A stretch of 64,000 bases of DNA from Osmia lignaria lignaria (GCF_051020975.1 NW_027478167.1:1736001-1800000); one strand, 5' to 3'; positions 21,518 to 35,347 are shown, counted from the first letter of the stretch. Notes: a model not told the origin generated them from the sequence alone. Numbers and translations: made by a program.

Positions 21518-23127
21518 TTGCAGATTCAGCTCAAAGGAACGGGCCTGACGGACATATTTCGAGATATTTCTTCTTCTTGTTGTTCTTCCTCTGCACAGCT
21601 AAGCTGGAAGTGGCATTTGCAGCTCGCAATAGTGCAGAGTTATCTCAAAGAAAGGGGCCACGGTGTTTCTGTATCTCTATTATGTTGGTGCGGCTTCGGA
21701 ACTTTTAAATATCTTGATATATCTCGAGAACTACGCATCTGATCAAAAAATATCATAGAACATAAAAAGTAGGAAACTTAATTCTCTACAAAAAAGGTCT
21801 CTTAACATTTTGCCATAGCTCGCTTCGTTTCCGAGATATTTGCAGATTTATCTCAAGGGAAGGGGCCTGACGGACATATTTCGAGATATTTCTTCTTCTT
21901 GTTGTTCTTCTTCTGCATAGCTAAGCTGGAAGTGGCATTTGCGGCTCGCACTAGTGCAGAGTTATCTCAAAGAAAGGGGCCACGGTGTTTCTGTATCTCT
22001 ATTATGTTGGTGCGGCTTCGGAACTTTTAAATATCTTGATATATCTCGAGAACTACGCATCTGATCAAAAAATATCATAGAACATAAAAAGTAGGAAACT
22101 TAATTCTCTACAAAAAAGGTCTCTTAACATTTTGCCATAGCTCGCTTCGTTTCCGAGATATTTGCAGATTTATCTCAAGGGAAGGGGCCTAACGGACATA
22201 TTTCGAGATATTTCTTCTTCTTGTTGTTCTTCTTCTGCACAGCTAAACTGGAAGTGGCATTTCCAGCTAGCAATAGTGCAGAGTTATCTCAAAGAGAGGG
22301 GCCACGGTGTTTCTGTATCTCTATTATGTTGGTGCGGCTTCGGAACTTTTAAATATCTTGATATATCTCGAGAACTACGCATCTGGTCAAAAAATATCAT
22401 AGAACTTAAAAAGTAGGAAACTTAATTCTCTACAAAAAAGGTCTCTTAACATTTTGCCATAGCTCGCTTCGTTTCCGAGATATTTGCAGATTTATCTCAA
22501 GTGAAGGGGCCTGACGGACATATTTCGAGATATTTCTTCTTCTTGTTGTCCTTCTTCTGCACAGCTAAGCTGGAAGTGGCATTTGCGGCTCGCACTAGTG
22601 CAGAGTTATCTCAAAGAAAGGGGCCGCGTTGTTTCTGTATCTCTATTATGTTGGTGCGGCTTCGGAACTTTTAAATATCTCGATATATCTCGAAAACTAC
22701 GCTTCTGATCAAAAAACATCATAGAACATAAATTGTAGGAAACATAATTCTCTACAAAAAACGTCTCTTAACATTTTGCCATAGCTCGCTTCGTTTCCGA
22801 GATATTTGCAGATTCAGCTCAAAGGAACGGGCCTGACGGACATATTTCGAGATATTTCTTCTTCTTGTTGTTCGTCCTCTGCACAGCTAAGCTGGAAGTG
22901 GCATTTGCAGCTCGCAATAGTGCAGAGTTATCTCAAAGAAAGGGGCCACGGTGTTTCTGTATCTCTATTATGTTGGTGCGGCTTCGGAACTTTTAAATAT
23001 CTCGATATATCTCGAAAACTACGCTTCTGATCAAAAAATATCATAGAACATAAATTGTAGGAAACATAATTCTCTACATAAAACGTCTCTTAACATTTTG
23101 CCATAGCTCGCTTCGTTTCCGAGATAT
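21518..23127. repeat. HOR-D, 5-monomer unit (1610 bp)
   Basis: Monomers: 21518 (H2 with 'aacgggcc'), 21840 (M2, with 'gcatagctaag'), 22162 (M4), 22484 (with 'caagtgaagg' and 'cttgttgtcc') and 22806 (H2). Linkers before 21518 and 23128 both read 'ctacataaaacg', marking the unit ends. Confidence 0.8.
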
Positions 23128-24415
23128 TTGCAGATTCAGCTCAAAGGAACGGGCCTGACGGACATATTTCGAGATATTTCTTCTTCTTGTTGTTCTTCCT
23201 CTGCACAGCTAAGCTGGAAGTGGCATTTGCAGCTCGCAATAGTGCAGAGTTATCTCAAAGAAAGGGGCCACGGTGTTTCTGTATCTCTATTATGTTGGTG
23301 CGGCTTCGGAACTTTTAAATATCTTGATATATCTCGAGAACTACGCATCTGATCAAAAAATATCATAGAACATAAAAAGTAGGAAACTTAATTCTCTACA
23401 AAAAAGGTCTCTTAACATTTTGCCATAGCTCGCTTCGTTTCCGAGATATTTGCAGATTTATCTCAAGGGAAGGGGCCTAACGGACATATTTCGAGATATT
23501 TCTTCTTCTTGTTGTTCTTCTTCCGCACAGCTAAACTGGAAGTGGCATTTCCAGCTCGCAATAGTGCAGAGTTATCTCAAAGAGAGGGGCCACGGTGTTT
23601 CTGTATCTTTATTATGTTGGTGCGGCTTCGGAACTTTTAAATATCTTGATATATCTCGAGAACTACGCATCTGATCAAAAAATATAATAGAACATAAAAA
23701 GTAGGAAACTTAATTCTCTACAAAAAAGGTCTCTTAACATTTTGCCATAGCTCGCTTCGTTTCCGAGATATTTGCAGATTTATCTCAAGTGAAGGGGCCT
23801 GACGGACATATTTCGAGATATTTCTTCTTCTTGTTGTCCTTCTTCTGCACAGCTAAGCTGGAAGTGGCATTTGCGGCTCGCACTAGTGCAGAGTTATCTC
23901 AAAGAAAGGGGCCACGTTGTTTCTGTATCTCTATTATGTTGGTGCGGCTTCGGAACTTTTAAATATCTCGATATATCTCGAAAACTACGCTTCTGATCAA
24001 AAAACATCATAGAACATAAATTGTAGGAAACATAATTCTGTACAAAAAACGTCTCTTAACATTTTGCCATAGCTCGCTTCGTTTCCGAGATATTTGCAGA
24101 TTCAGCTCAAAGGAACGGGCCTGACGGACATATTTCGAGATATTTCTTCTTCTTGTTGTTCTTCCTCTGCACAGCTAAGCTGGAAGTGGCATTTGCAGCT
24201 CGCAATAGTGCAGAGTTATCTCAAAGAAAGGGGCCACGGTGTTTCTGTATCTCTATTATGTTGGTGCGGTTTCGGAACTTTTAAATATCTTGATATATCT
24301 CCAGAACTACGCATCTGATCAAAAAATAGCATAGAACATAAAAAGTAGGAAACTTAATTCTCTACAAATAAGGTCTCTTAACATTTTGCCATAGCTCGCT
24401 TCGTTTCCGAGATAT
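23128..24415. repeat. HOR-D, 4-monomer copy (1288 bp)
   Basis: Monomers 23128, 23450, 23772 and 24094 match 21518, 22162, 22484 and 22806; the counterpart of 21840 is missing. 22484 and 23772 share 'caagtgaagg', 'cttgttgtcc', 'gttgtttctg' and 'aaaaaacatcatag', exactly 1288 bp apart. A 5-to-4 monomer change is seen here as in HOR-A. Confidence 0.8.
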
Positions 24416-25059
24416 TTGCCGATATATCTCAAGGGCAGGGGCCTGACGGACATATTTCGAGATATTTCTTCTTCTTGTTGTTCTTCTTCTGCACAGCTAA
24501 GCTGGAAGTGGCATTTACAGCTCGCAATAGTGCAGAGTTATCTCAAAGAAAGGGGCCACGGTGTTTCTGTATCTCTATTATGTTGGTGCGGTTTCGGAAC
24601 TTTTAAATATCTTGATATATCTCGAGAACTACGCATCTGATCAAAAAATATCATAGAACATAAAAAGTAGGAAACTTAATTCTCTACAAATAAGGTCTCT
24701 TAACATTTTGCCATAGCTCGCTTCGTTTCCGAGATATTTGCAGATTTATCTCAAGGGAAGGGGCCTCACGGACATATTTCGAGATATTTCTTCTTCTTGT
24801 TGTTCTTCTTCTGCACAGCTAAGCTGGAAGTGACATTTGCAGCTCGCAATAGTGCAGAGATATCTCAAAGAAAGGGGCCACGGTGTTTCTGTATCTCTAT
24901 TATGTTGGTGCGGCTTCGGAACTTTTAAATATCTTGATATATCTCGAGAACTACGCGTCTGATCAAAAAATATCATAGAACATAAAAAGTAGGAAACATA
25001 ATTCTCTACAAAAAAGGTCTCTTAACATTTTGCCATAGCTCGCTTCGTTTCCGAGATAT
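24416..25059. repeat. Two monomers leading into block E
   Basis: 24416 is the first monomer with 'caagggcagggg', the mark of the 24.4-35.3 kb lineage. 24738 has 'cctcacgg', 'cagagatatctc' and 'ctacgcgtctg', and matches the monomer at 33418 closely, 8680 bp downstream. Confidence 0.75.
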
Positions 25060-27629
25060 TTGCAGATTTATCTCAAGTGAAGGGGCCTGACGGACATATT
25101 TCGAGATATTTCTTCTTCTTGTTGTCCTTCTTCTGCACAGCTAAGCTGGAAGTGGCATTTGCGGCTCGCACTATTGCAGAGTTATCTCAAAGAAAGGGGC
25201 CACGGTGTTTCTGTATCTCTATTATGTTGGTGCGGCTTCGTAACTTTTAAATATCTAGATATATCTCGAAAGCTACGCTTCTGATCAAAAAATATCATAG
25301 AACATAAATTGTGGGAAACATAATTCTCTACAAAAAAGGTCTCTTAACATTTTGCCATAGCTCGCTTGGTTTCCGAGATATTTGCAGATATATCTCAAGG
25401 GCAGGGGCCTGACGGACATATTTCGAGATATTTCTTCTTCTTGTTGTTCTTCTTCTGCACAGCTAAGCTGGAAGTGGCATTCACAGCTCGCAATAGTGCA
25501 GAGTTATCTCAAAGAAAGGAGCCACGGTGTTTCTGTATCTATTATGTTGGTGCGGCTTCGGAACTTTTAAATATCTAGATATATCTCGAAAACTACGCTT
25601 CTGATCAAAAAATACCATAGAACATAAATTGTGGGAAACATAATTCTCTACAAAAAAGGTCTCTTAACATTTTGCCATAGCTCGCTTGGTTTCCGAGATA
25701 TTTGCAGATATATCTCAAGGGCAGGGGCCTGACGGACATATTTCGAGATATTTCTTCTTCTTGTTGTTCTTCTTCTGCACAGCTAAGCTGGAAGTGGCAT
25801 TTACAGCTCGCAATAGTGCAGAGTTATCTCAACGAAAGGAGCCACGGTGTTTCTGTATCTATTATGTTGGTGCGGCTTCGGAACTTTTAAATATCTTGAT
25901 ATATCTCGAGAACTACGCATCTGATCAAAAAATATCATAGAACATAAAAAGTAGGAAACTTAATTCTCTACAAATAAGGTCTCTTAACATTTTGCCATTG
26001 CTCGCTTCGTTTCCGAGATATTTGCAGATTTATCTCAAGGGAAGGGGCCTCACGGACATATTTCGAGATATTTCTTCTTCTTGTTGTTCTTCTTCTGCAC
26101 AGCTAAGCTGGAAGTGGCATTTACAGCTCGCAATAGTGCAGAGTTATCTCAAAGAAAGGAGCCACGGTGTTTCTGTATCTCTATTATGTTGGTGCGGCTT
26201 CGTAACTTTTAAATATCTAGATATATCTCGAAAACTACGCTTCTGATCAAAAAATATCATAGAACATAAAAAGTAGGAAACTTAATTCTCTACAAAAAAG
26301 GTCTCTTAACATTTTGCCATAGCTCGCTTCGTTTCCGAGATATTTGCAGATTTATCTCAAGGGAAGGGGCCTGACGGACATATTTCGAGATATTTCTTCT
26401 TCTTGTTGTTCTTCTTCTGCACAGCTAAGCTGGAAGTGGCATTTGCGGCTCGCACTATTGCAGAGTTATCTCAAAGAAAGGGGCCACGGTGTTTCTGTAT
26501 CTCTATTATGTTGGTGCGGCTTCGTAACTTTTAAATATCTAGATATATCTCGAAAACTACGCTTCTGATCAAAAAATATCATAGAACATAAATTGTAGGA
26601 AACATAATTCTCTACAAAAAAGGTCTCTCAACATTTTGCGATAGCTCGCTTGGTTTCCGAGATATTTGCAGATATATCTCAAGGGCAGGGGCCTGACGGA
26701 CATATTTCGAGATATTTCTTCTTCTTGTTGTTCTTCTTCTGCACAGCTAAGCTGGAAGTGGCATTTACAGCTCGCAATAGTGCAGAGTTATCTCAAAGAA
26801 AGGGGCCACGGTGTTTCTGTATCTCTATTATGTTGGTGCGGTTTCGGAACTTTTAAATATCTTGATATATCTCGAGAACTACGCATCTGATCAAAAAATA
26901 TCATAGAACATAAAAAGTAGGAAACTTAATTCTCTACAAATAAGGTCTCTGAACATTTTGCCATAGCTCGCTTCGTTTCCGAGATATTTGCAGATTTATC
27001 TCAAGGGAAGGGGCCTCACGGACATATTTCGAGATATTTCTTCTTCTTGTTGTTCTTCTTCTGCACAGCTAAGCTGGAAGTGGCATTTACAGCTCGCAAT
27101 AGTGCAGAGTTATCTCAAAGAAAGGAGCCACGGTGTTTCTGTATCTCTATTATGTTGGTGCGGCTTCGTAACTTTTAAATATCTAGATATATCTCGAAAA
27201 CTACGCTTCTGATCAAAAAATATCATAGAACATAAATTGTAGGAAACATAATTCTCTACAAAAACGGTCTCTTAACATTTTGCCATAGCTCGCTTGGTTT
27301 CCGAGATATTTGCAGATATATCTCAAGGGCAGGGGCCTGACGGACATATTTCGAGATATTTCTTCTTCTTGTTGTTCTTCCTCTGCACAGCTAAGCTGGA
27401 AGTGGCATTTACAGCTCGCAATAGTGCAGAGTTATCTCAAAGAAAGGGGCCACGGTGTTTCTGTATCTATTATGTTGGTGCGGCTTCGGAGCTTTTAAAT
27501 ATATTGATATATCTCGAGAACTACGCATCTGATCAAAAAATATCATAGAAGATAAAAAGTAGGAAACTTAATTCTCTACAAAGAAGGTCTCTTAACATTT
27601 TGCCATAGCTCGCTTCGTTTCCGAGATAT
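25060..27629. repeat. Block E, copy 1 ('cttggtttcc' lineage)
   Basis: Eight monomers run from 25060 to 27310. Those at 25382, 25702, 26666 and 27310 are preceded by 'gctcgcttggtttcc' and carry 'caagggcagggg'. The first two and 27310 have lost a CT dinucleotide ('tgtatctattatg'), giving 320 bp each. 26022 has 'gccattgctcgc' and 'cctcacgg'. 25060, 26022, 26344 and 26988 share 'cttcgtaactt' and 'atatctagat'. The order is largely repeated at 31810-33739. Confidence 0.85.
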
Positions 27630-29555
27630 TTGCAGATTTATCTCAAGGGAAGGGGCCTGACGGACATATTTCGAGATATTTCTTCTTCTTGTTGTTCTTC
27701 TTCTGCACAGCTAAGCTGGAAGTGGCATTTGCGGCTCGCACTAGTGCAGAGTTATCTCAAAGAAAGGGGCCACGGTGTTTCTGTATCTCTATTATGTTGG
27801 TGCGGTTTCGGAACTTTTAAATATCTTGATATATCTCGAGAACTACGCATCTGATCAAAAAATATCATAGAACATAAAAAGTAGGAAACCTAATTCTCTG
27901 CAAATAAGGTCTCTTAACATTTTGCCATAGCTCGCTTCGTTTCCGAGATATTTGCAGATTTATCTCAAGGGAAGGGGCCTGACGGACATATTTCGAGATA
28001 TTTCTTCTTCTTGTTGTTCTTCTGCACAGCTAAGCTGGAAGTGGCATTTGCAGCTCGCAATAGTGCATAGTTATCTGAAAGAAAGGGGCCACGGTGTTTC
28101 TGTATCTCTATTATGTTGGTGCGGCTTCGGAACTTTTAAATATCTTGATATATCTCGAGAACTACGCATCTAATCAAAAAATATCATAGAACATAAAAAG
28201 TAGGAAACTTAATTCTCTACAAAAAAGGTCTCTTAACATTTTGCCATAGCTCGCTTCGTTTCCGAGATATTTGCAGATTTATCCCAAGGGAAGTGGCCTG
28301 ACGGACATATTTCGAGATATTTCTTCTTCTTGTTGTTCTTCTTCTGCACCGCTAAGCTGGAAGTGGCATTTGCGGCTCGCTCTAGTGCAGAGTTATCTCA
28401 AAGAAAGGGGCCACGGTGTTTCTGTATCTCTATTATGTTGGTGCGGCTTCGGAACTTTTAGATATCTTGATATATCTCGAGAACTACGCATCTGATCCAA
28501 AAATATCATAGAACATAAATAGTAGGAAACTTAATTCTCTACAAAAAAGGTCTCTCAACATTTTGCCATTGCTCGCTTCGTTTCCGAGATATTTGCAGAT
28601 TTATCTCAAGGGAAGGGGCCTGACGGACATATTTCCAGATATTTCTTCTTCTTGTTGTTCTTTTTCTGCACAGCTAAGCTGGAAGTGGCATTTGCAGCTC
28701 GCAATAGTGCAGAGTTATCTCAAAGAAAGGGGCCACGGTGTATCTGTATCTCTATTATGTTGGTGCGGCTTCGGAACTTTTAAATATCTTGATATATCTC
28801 GAGAACTACGCATCTGATCAAAAAATATCATACAACATAAAAAGTAGGAAACTTAATTCTCTACAAAAAAGGTCTCTTAACATTTTGCCATAGCTCGCTT
28901 CGTTTCCGAGATATTTGCAGATTTATCTCAAGGGAAGGGGCCTGACGGACATATTTCGAGATATTTCTTCTTCTTGTTGTTCTTCTTCTGCACAGCTAAG
29001 CTGGAAGTGGCATTTGCGGCTCGCACTAGTGCAGAGTTATCTCAACGAAAGGGGCCACGGTGTTTCTGTATCTCTATTATGTTGGTGCGGCTTCGGAACT
29101 TTTAAATATCTTGATATATCTCGAGAACTACGCATCAGATCAAAAAATATCATAGAACATAAAAAGTAGGAAACTTAATTCTCTACAAAAAAGGTCTCTT
29201 AACATTTTGCCATAGCTCTCTTCGTTTCCGAGATATTTGCAGATTTATCTCAAGGGAAGGGGCCTGACGGACATATTTCGAGATATTTCTTCTTCTTATT
29301 GTTCTTCTGCACAGCTAAGCTGGAAGTGGCATTTGCAGCTCGCAATAGTGCAGAGTTATCTGAAAGAAAGGGGCCACGGTGTTTCTGTATCTCTATTATG
29401 TTGGTGCGGCTTCGGAACTTTTAAATATCTTGATATATCTCGAGAACTACGCATCTAATCAAAAAATATCATAGAACATAAAAAGTAGGAAACTTAATTC
29501 TCTACAAAAAAGGTCTCTTAACATTTTGCCATAGCTCTCTTCGTTTCCGAGATAT
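27630..29555. repeat. Block F, copy 1
   Basis: Monomers: 27630 (followed by 'gaaacctaattctctgc'), 27952 (319 bp, 3-bp loss in the TTC tract, 'gtgcatagttatctg'), 28271 ('atcccaagggaagtgg', tail 'tgatccaaaaatatc'), 28593 ('tttccagatatttc', 'gtgtatctg', 'gccattgctcgc'), 28915 ('tctcaacgaaagg') and 29237 (319 bp, 'cttcttattg'). The first five recur at 35992 and 36958-38242. Confidence 0.85.
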
Positions 29556-31809
29556 TTGCAGATTTATCTCAAGGGAAGGGGCCTGACGGACATATTTCGA
29601 GATATTTCTTCTTCTTGTTGTTCTTCTTCTGCACAGCTAAGCTGGAAGTGGCATTTGCAGCTCGCAATAGTGCAGAGTTATCTCAAAGAAAGGGGCCACG
29701 GTGTTTCTGTATCTCTATTATGTTGGTGCGGCTTCGTAACTTTTAAATATCTTGATATATCTCGAGAACTACGCATCTGATCAAAAAATATCATAGAACA
29801 TAAAAAGTAGGAAACTTAATTCTCTACAAAAAAGGTCTCTTAACATTTTGCCATAGCTCGCTTCGTTTCCGAGATATTTGCAGATTTATCTCAAGGGAAG
29901 GGGCCTGACGGACATATTTCGAGATATTTCTTCTTCTTGTTGTTCTTCTTCTGCACAGCTAAGCTGGAAGTGGCATTTGCGGCTCGCACTAGTGCAGAGT
30001 TATCTCAACGAAAGGGGCCACGGTGTTTCTGTATCTCTATTATGTTGGTGCGGCTTTGGAACTTTTAAATATCTCGATATATCTCGAAAACTACGCTTCT
30101 GACCAAAAAATATCATAGAACATAAATTGTAGGAAACATAATTCTCTACAAAAAAGGTCTCTTAACATTTTGCCATAGCTCGCTTCGTTTCCGAGATATT
30201 TGCAGATATATCTCAAGGGAAGGGGCCTGACGGACATATTTCGAGATATTTCTTCTTCTTGTTGTTCTTCTTCTGCACAGCTAAGCTGGAAGTGGCATTT
30301 ACAGCTCGCAATAGTGCAGAGTTATCTCAAAGAAAGGGGCCACGGTGTTTCTGTATCTCTATTGTGTTGGTGCGGCTTCGGAACTTTTAAATATCTTGAT
30401 ATATCTCGAGAACTACGCATCAGATCAAAAAATATCATAGAACACAAAAAGTAGGAAACTTAATGCTCTACAAAAAAGGTCTCTTAACATTTTGCCATAG
30501 CTCTCTTCGTTTCCGAGATATTTGCAGATTTATCTCAAGGGAAGGGGCCTGACGGACATATTTCGAGATATTTCTTCTTCTTGATGTTCTTCTTCTGCAC
30601 AGCTAAGCTGGAAGTGGCATTTGCAGCTCGTAATAGTGCAGAGTTATCTCAAAGAAAGGGGCCACGGTGTTTCTGTATCTCAATTATGTTGGTGCGGCTT
30701 CGGAACTTTTAAATATCTTGATATATCTCGAGAACTACGCATCAGATCAAAAAATATCATAGAACATAAAAAGTAGGAAACTTAATTCTCTACACAAAAG
30801 GTCTCTTAACATTTTGCCATAGCTCTCTTCGTTTCCGAGATATTTGCAGATTTATCTCAAGGGAAGGGGCCTGACGGACATATTTCGAGATATTTCTTCT
30901 TCTTGTTGTTCTTCTTCTGCACAGCTAAGCTGGAAGTGGCATTTACAGCTCGCAATACTGCAGAGTTATCTCAAAGAAAGGGGCCACGGTGTTTCTGTAT
31001 CCCTATTATGTTGGTGCGGCTTCGGAACTTTTAAATATCTCGATATATCTCGAAAACTACGCTTCTGATCAAAAAATATCATAGAACATAAATTGTAGGA
31101 AACATAATTCTCTACAAAAAACGTCTCTTAACATTTTGCCATAGCTCGCTTCGTTTCCGAGATATTTGCAGATTCAGCTCAAAGGAACTGGCCTGACGGA
31201 CATATTTCGAGATATTTCTTCTTCTTGTTGTTCTTCCTCTGCACAGCTAAGCTGGAAGTGGCATTTGCAGCTCGCAATAGTGCAGAGTTATCTCAAAGAA
31301 AGGGGCCACGTTGTTTCTGTATCTCTATTATGTTGGTGCGGCTTTGGAACTTTTAAATATCTCGATATATCTCGAAAACTACGCTTCTGATCAAAAAATA
31401 ACATAGAACATAAATTGTAGGAAACATAATTCTCTACAAAAAAGGTCTCTTAACATTTTGCCATAGCTCGCTTCGTTTCCGAGATATTTGCAGATATATC
31501 TCAAGGGAAGGGGCCTGACGGACATATTTCGAGATATTTCTTCTTCTTGATGTTCTTCTTCTGCCCAGCTAAGCTGGAAGTGGCATTGGCGGCTCGCACT
31601 AGTGCAGAGTTATCTCAAAGAAAGGGGCCACGGTGTTTCTGTATCTCTATTATGTTGGTGCGGCTTTGGAACTTTTAAATATCTCGATATATCTCGAAAA
31701 CTACGCTTCTGATCAAAAAATATCATAGAACATAAATTGTAGGAAACATAATTCTCTACAAAAAAGGTCTCTTAACATTTTGCCATAGCTCGCTTGGTTT
31801 CCGAGATAT
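29556..31809. repeat. Block G, copy 1
   Basis: Monomers 29556, 29878, 30200, 30522, 30844, 31166 and 31488. 29878 ('tctcaacgaaagg', T1) and 30200 (tail 'cgcatcagatc') match 39208 and 39530, 9330 bp away. 31166 (H2) matches 40496 at the same distance. 31488, with 'gcattggcggctc' and 'gctttggaac', matches 39852 instead, 8364 bp away, so the order differs between copies. 30522 and 31488 share 'cttgatgttc'. Confidence 0.75.
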
Positions 31810-33417
31810 TTGCAGATATATCTCAAGGGCAGGGGCCTGACGGACATATTTCGAGATATTTCTTCTTCTTGTTGTTCTTCTTCTGCACAGCTAAGCTGGA
31901 AGTGGCATTTACAGCTCGCAATAGTGCAGAGTTATCTCAACGAAAGGAGCCACGGTGTTTCTGTATCTATTATGTTGGTGCGGCTTCGGAACTTTTAAAT
32001 ATCTTGATATATCTCGAGAACTACGCATCTGATCAAAAAATATCATAGAACATAAAAAGTAGGAAACTTAATTCTCTACAAATAAGGTGTCTTAACATTT
32101 TGCCATTACTCGCTTCGTTTCCGAGATATTTGCAGATTTATCTCAAGGGAAGGGGCCTCACGGACATATTTCGAGATATTTCTTCTTCTTGTTGTTCTTC
32201 TTCTGCACAGCTAAGCTGGAAGTGGCATTTACAGCTCGCAATAGTGCAGAGTTATCTCAAAGAAAGGAGCCACGGTGTTTCTGTATCTCTATTATGTTGG
32301 TGCGGCTTCGTAACTTTTAAATATCTAGATATATCTCGAAAACTACGCTTCTGATCAAAAAATATCATAGAACATAAATTGTAGGAAACATAATTCTCTA
32401 CAAATAAGGTCTCTTAACATTTTGCCATAGCTCGCTTCGTTTCCGAGATATTTGCAGATTTATCTCAAGGGAAGGGGCCTCACGGACATATTTCGAGATA
32501 TTTCTTCTTCTTGTTGTTCTTCTTCTGCACAGCTAAGCTGGAAGTGGCATTTGCGGCTCGCACTAGTGCAGAGTTATCTCAAAGAAAGGGGCCACGGTGT
32601 TTCTGTATCTGTATTATGTTGGTGCGGCTTCGGAACTTTTAAATATCTTGATATATCTCGAGAACTACGCATCTGATCAAAAAATATCATAGAACATAAA
32701 AAGTAGGAAACTTAATTCTCTACAAAAAAGGTCTCTTAACATTTTGCCATAGCTCGCTTCGTTTCCGAGATATTTGCAGATTTATCTCAAGGGAAGGGGC
32801 CTGACGGACATATTTCGAGATATTTCTTCTTCTTGTTGTTCTTCTTCTGCACAGCTAAGCTGGAAGTGGCATTTGCGGCTCGCACTATTGCAGAGTTATC
32901 TCAAAGAAAGGGGCCACGGTGTTTCTGTATCTCTATTATGTTGGTGCGGCTTCGTAACTTTTAAATATCTAGATATATCTCGAAAACTACGCTTCTGATC
33001 AAAAAATATCATAGAACATAAATTGTAGGAAACATAATTCTCTACAAAAAAGGTCTCTTAACATTTTGCGATAGCTCGCTTGGTTTCCGAGATATTTGCA
33101 GATATATCTCAAGGGCAGGGGCCTGACGGACATATTTCGAGATATTTCTTCTTCTTGTTGTTCTTCTTCTGCACAGCTAAGCTGGAAGTGGCATTTACAG
33201 CTCGCAATAGTGCAGAGTTATCTCAAAGAAAGGGGCCACGGTGTTTCTGTATCTCTATTATGTTGGTGCGGTTTCGGAACTTTTAAATATCTTGATATAT
33301 CTCGAGAACTACGCATCTGATCAAAAAATATCATAGAACATAAAAAGTAGGAAACTTAATTCTCTACAAATAAGGTCTCTGAACATTTTGCCATAGCTCG
33401 CTTCGTTTCCGAGATAT
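31810..33417. repeat. Block E, copy 2
   Basis: 31810 (320 bp, CT loss, 'tctcaacgaaagga'), 32130 ('gccattactcgc', 'cctcacgg'), 32774 and 33096 match 25702, 26022, 26344 and 26666. One extra monomer (32452, with 'tgtatctgtatt') sits between the second and third. Offsets are 6108 bp before it and 6430 bp after it, one monomer apart. Confidence 0.85.
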
Positions 33418-34705
33418 TTGCAGATTTATCTCAAGGGAAGGGGCCTCACGGACATATTTCGAGATATTTCTTCTTCTTGTTGTTCTTCTTCTGCACAGCT
33501 AAGCTGGAAGTGGCATTTGCAGCTCGCAATAGTGCAGAGATATCTCAAAGAAAGGGGCCACGGTGTTTCTGTATCTCTATTATGTTGGTGCGGCTTCGGA
33601 ACTTTTAAATATCTTGATATATCTCGAGAACTACGCGTCTGATCAAAAAATATCATAGAACATAAAAAGTAGGAAACATAATTCTCTACAAAAAAGGTCT
33701 CTTAACATTTTGCCATAGCTCGCGTCGTTTCCGAGATATTTGCAGATTTATCTCAAGGGAAGGGGCCTGACGGACATATTTCGAGATATTTCTTCTTCTT
33801 GTTGTTCTTCTTCTGCACAGCTAAGCTGGAAGTGGCATTTGCGGCTCGCACTAGTGCAGAGTTATCTCAAAGAAAGGGGCCACGGTGTTTCTGTATCTGT
33901 ATTATGTTGGTGCGGCTTCGGAACTTTTAAATATCTTGATATATCTCGAGAACTACGCGTCTGATCAAAAAATATCATAGAAAATAAAAAGTAGGAAACA
34001 TAATTCTCTACAAAAAAGATCTCTTAACATTTCGCCATAGCTCGCTTCGTTTCCGAGATATTTGCAGATTTATCTCAAGGGAAGGGGCCTGACGGACATA
34101 TTTCGAGATATTTCTTCTTCTTGTTGTTCTTCTTCTGCACAGCTAAGCTGGAAGTGGCATTTGCGGCTCGCACTAGTGCACAGTTATCTCAAAGAAAGGG
34201 GCCACGGTGTTTCTGTATCTCTAATATGTTGGTGCGGCTTCGGAACTTTTAAGTATCTCGATATATCTCGAAAACTACGCTTCTGATCAAAAAATATCAT
34301 AGAACATAAATTGTAGGAAACATAATTCTCTACAAAAAACGTCTCTTAACATTTTGCCATAGCTCGCTTCGTTTCCGAGATATTTGCAGATTCAGCTCAA
34401 AGGAACTGGCCTGACGGACATATTTCGAGATATTTCTTCTTCTTGTTGTTCTTCCTCTGCACAGCTAAGCTGGAAGTGGCATTTGCAGCTCGCAATAGTG
34501 CAGAGTTATCTTAAAGAAAGGGGCCACGGTGTTTCTGTATCTCTATTATGTTGGTGCGGCTTCGGAACTTTTAAATATCTTGATATATCTCGAGAACTAC
34601 GCATCTGATCAAAAAATGTCATAGAACATAAAAAGTAGAAAACTTAATTCTCTACAAAAAAGGTCTCTTAACATTTTGCCATAGCTCGCTTCGTTTCCGA
34701 GATAT
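33418..34705. repeat. Monomers linking block E to an HOR-C module
   Basis: 33418 matches 24738 ('cctcacgg', 'cagagatatctc', 'ctacgcgtctg'). 33740 ('ctacgcgtctg'), 34062 ('gtgcacagttatc') and 34384 (H2) reproduce the order of 16059, 16381 and 16703. The next monomer (34706, 'ttgcatattt') matches 17025. All four offsets are 17681 bp. Confidence 0.75.
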
Positions 34706-35347
34706 TTGCATATTTATCTCAAGGGAAGGGGCCTGACGGACATATTTCGAGATATTTCTTCTTCTTGTTGTTCTTCTTCTGCACAGCTGAGCTGGAAGTG
34801 GCATTTGCGGCTCGCACTATTGCAGAGTTATCTCAAAGAAAGGGGCCACGGTGTTTCTGTATCTCTATTATGTTGGTGCGGCTTCGTAACTTTTAAATAT
34901 CTAGATATATCTCGAAAGCTACGCTTCTGATCAAAAAATATCATAGAACATAAATTGTGGGAAACATAATTCTCTACAAAAAAGGTCTCTTAACATTTTG
35001 CCATAGCTCGCTTGGTTTCCGAGATATTTGCAGATATATCTCAAGGGCAGGGGCCTGACGGACATATTTCGAGATATTTCTTCTTCTTGTTGTTCTTCTT
35101 CTGCACAGCTAAGCTGGAAGTGGCATTTACAGCTCGCAATAGTGCAGAGTTATCTCAAAGAAAGGAGCCACGGTGTTTCTGTATCTATTATGTTGGTGCG
35201 GCTTCGGAACTTTTAAATATCTTGATATATCTCGAGAACTACGCATCTGATCAAAAAATATCATAGAACATAAAAAGTAGGAAACTTAATTCTCTACAAA
35301 TAAGGTCTCTTAACATTTTACCATAGCTCGCTTCGTTTCCGAGATAT
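34706..35347. repeat. Block E, short copy 3
   Basis: 34706 ('cactattgcag', 'cttcgtaactt', 'ctcgaaagctacg', 'aattgtgggaaac') matches 25060. 35028 ('cttggtttcc', 'caagggcagggg', CT loss) corresponds to the front of 25382 and the tail of 25702. The head of 34706 is of HOR-C type, so a block junction lies inside it. Confidence 0.8.
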
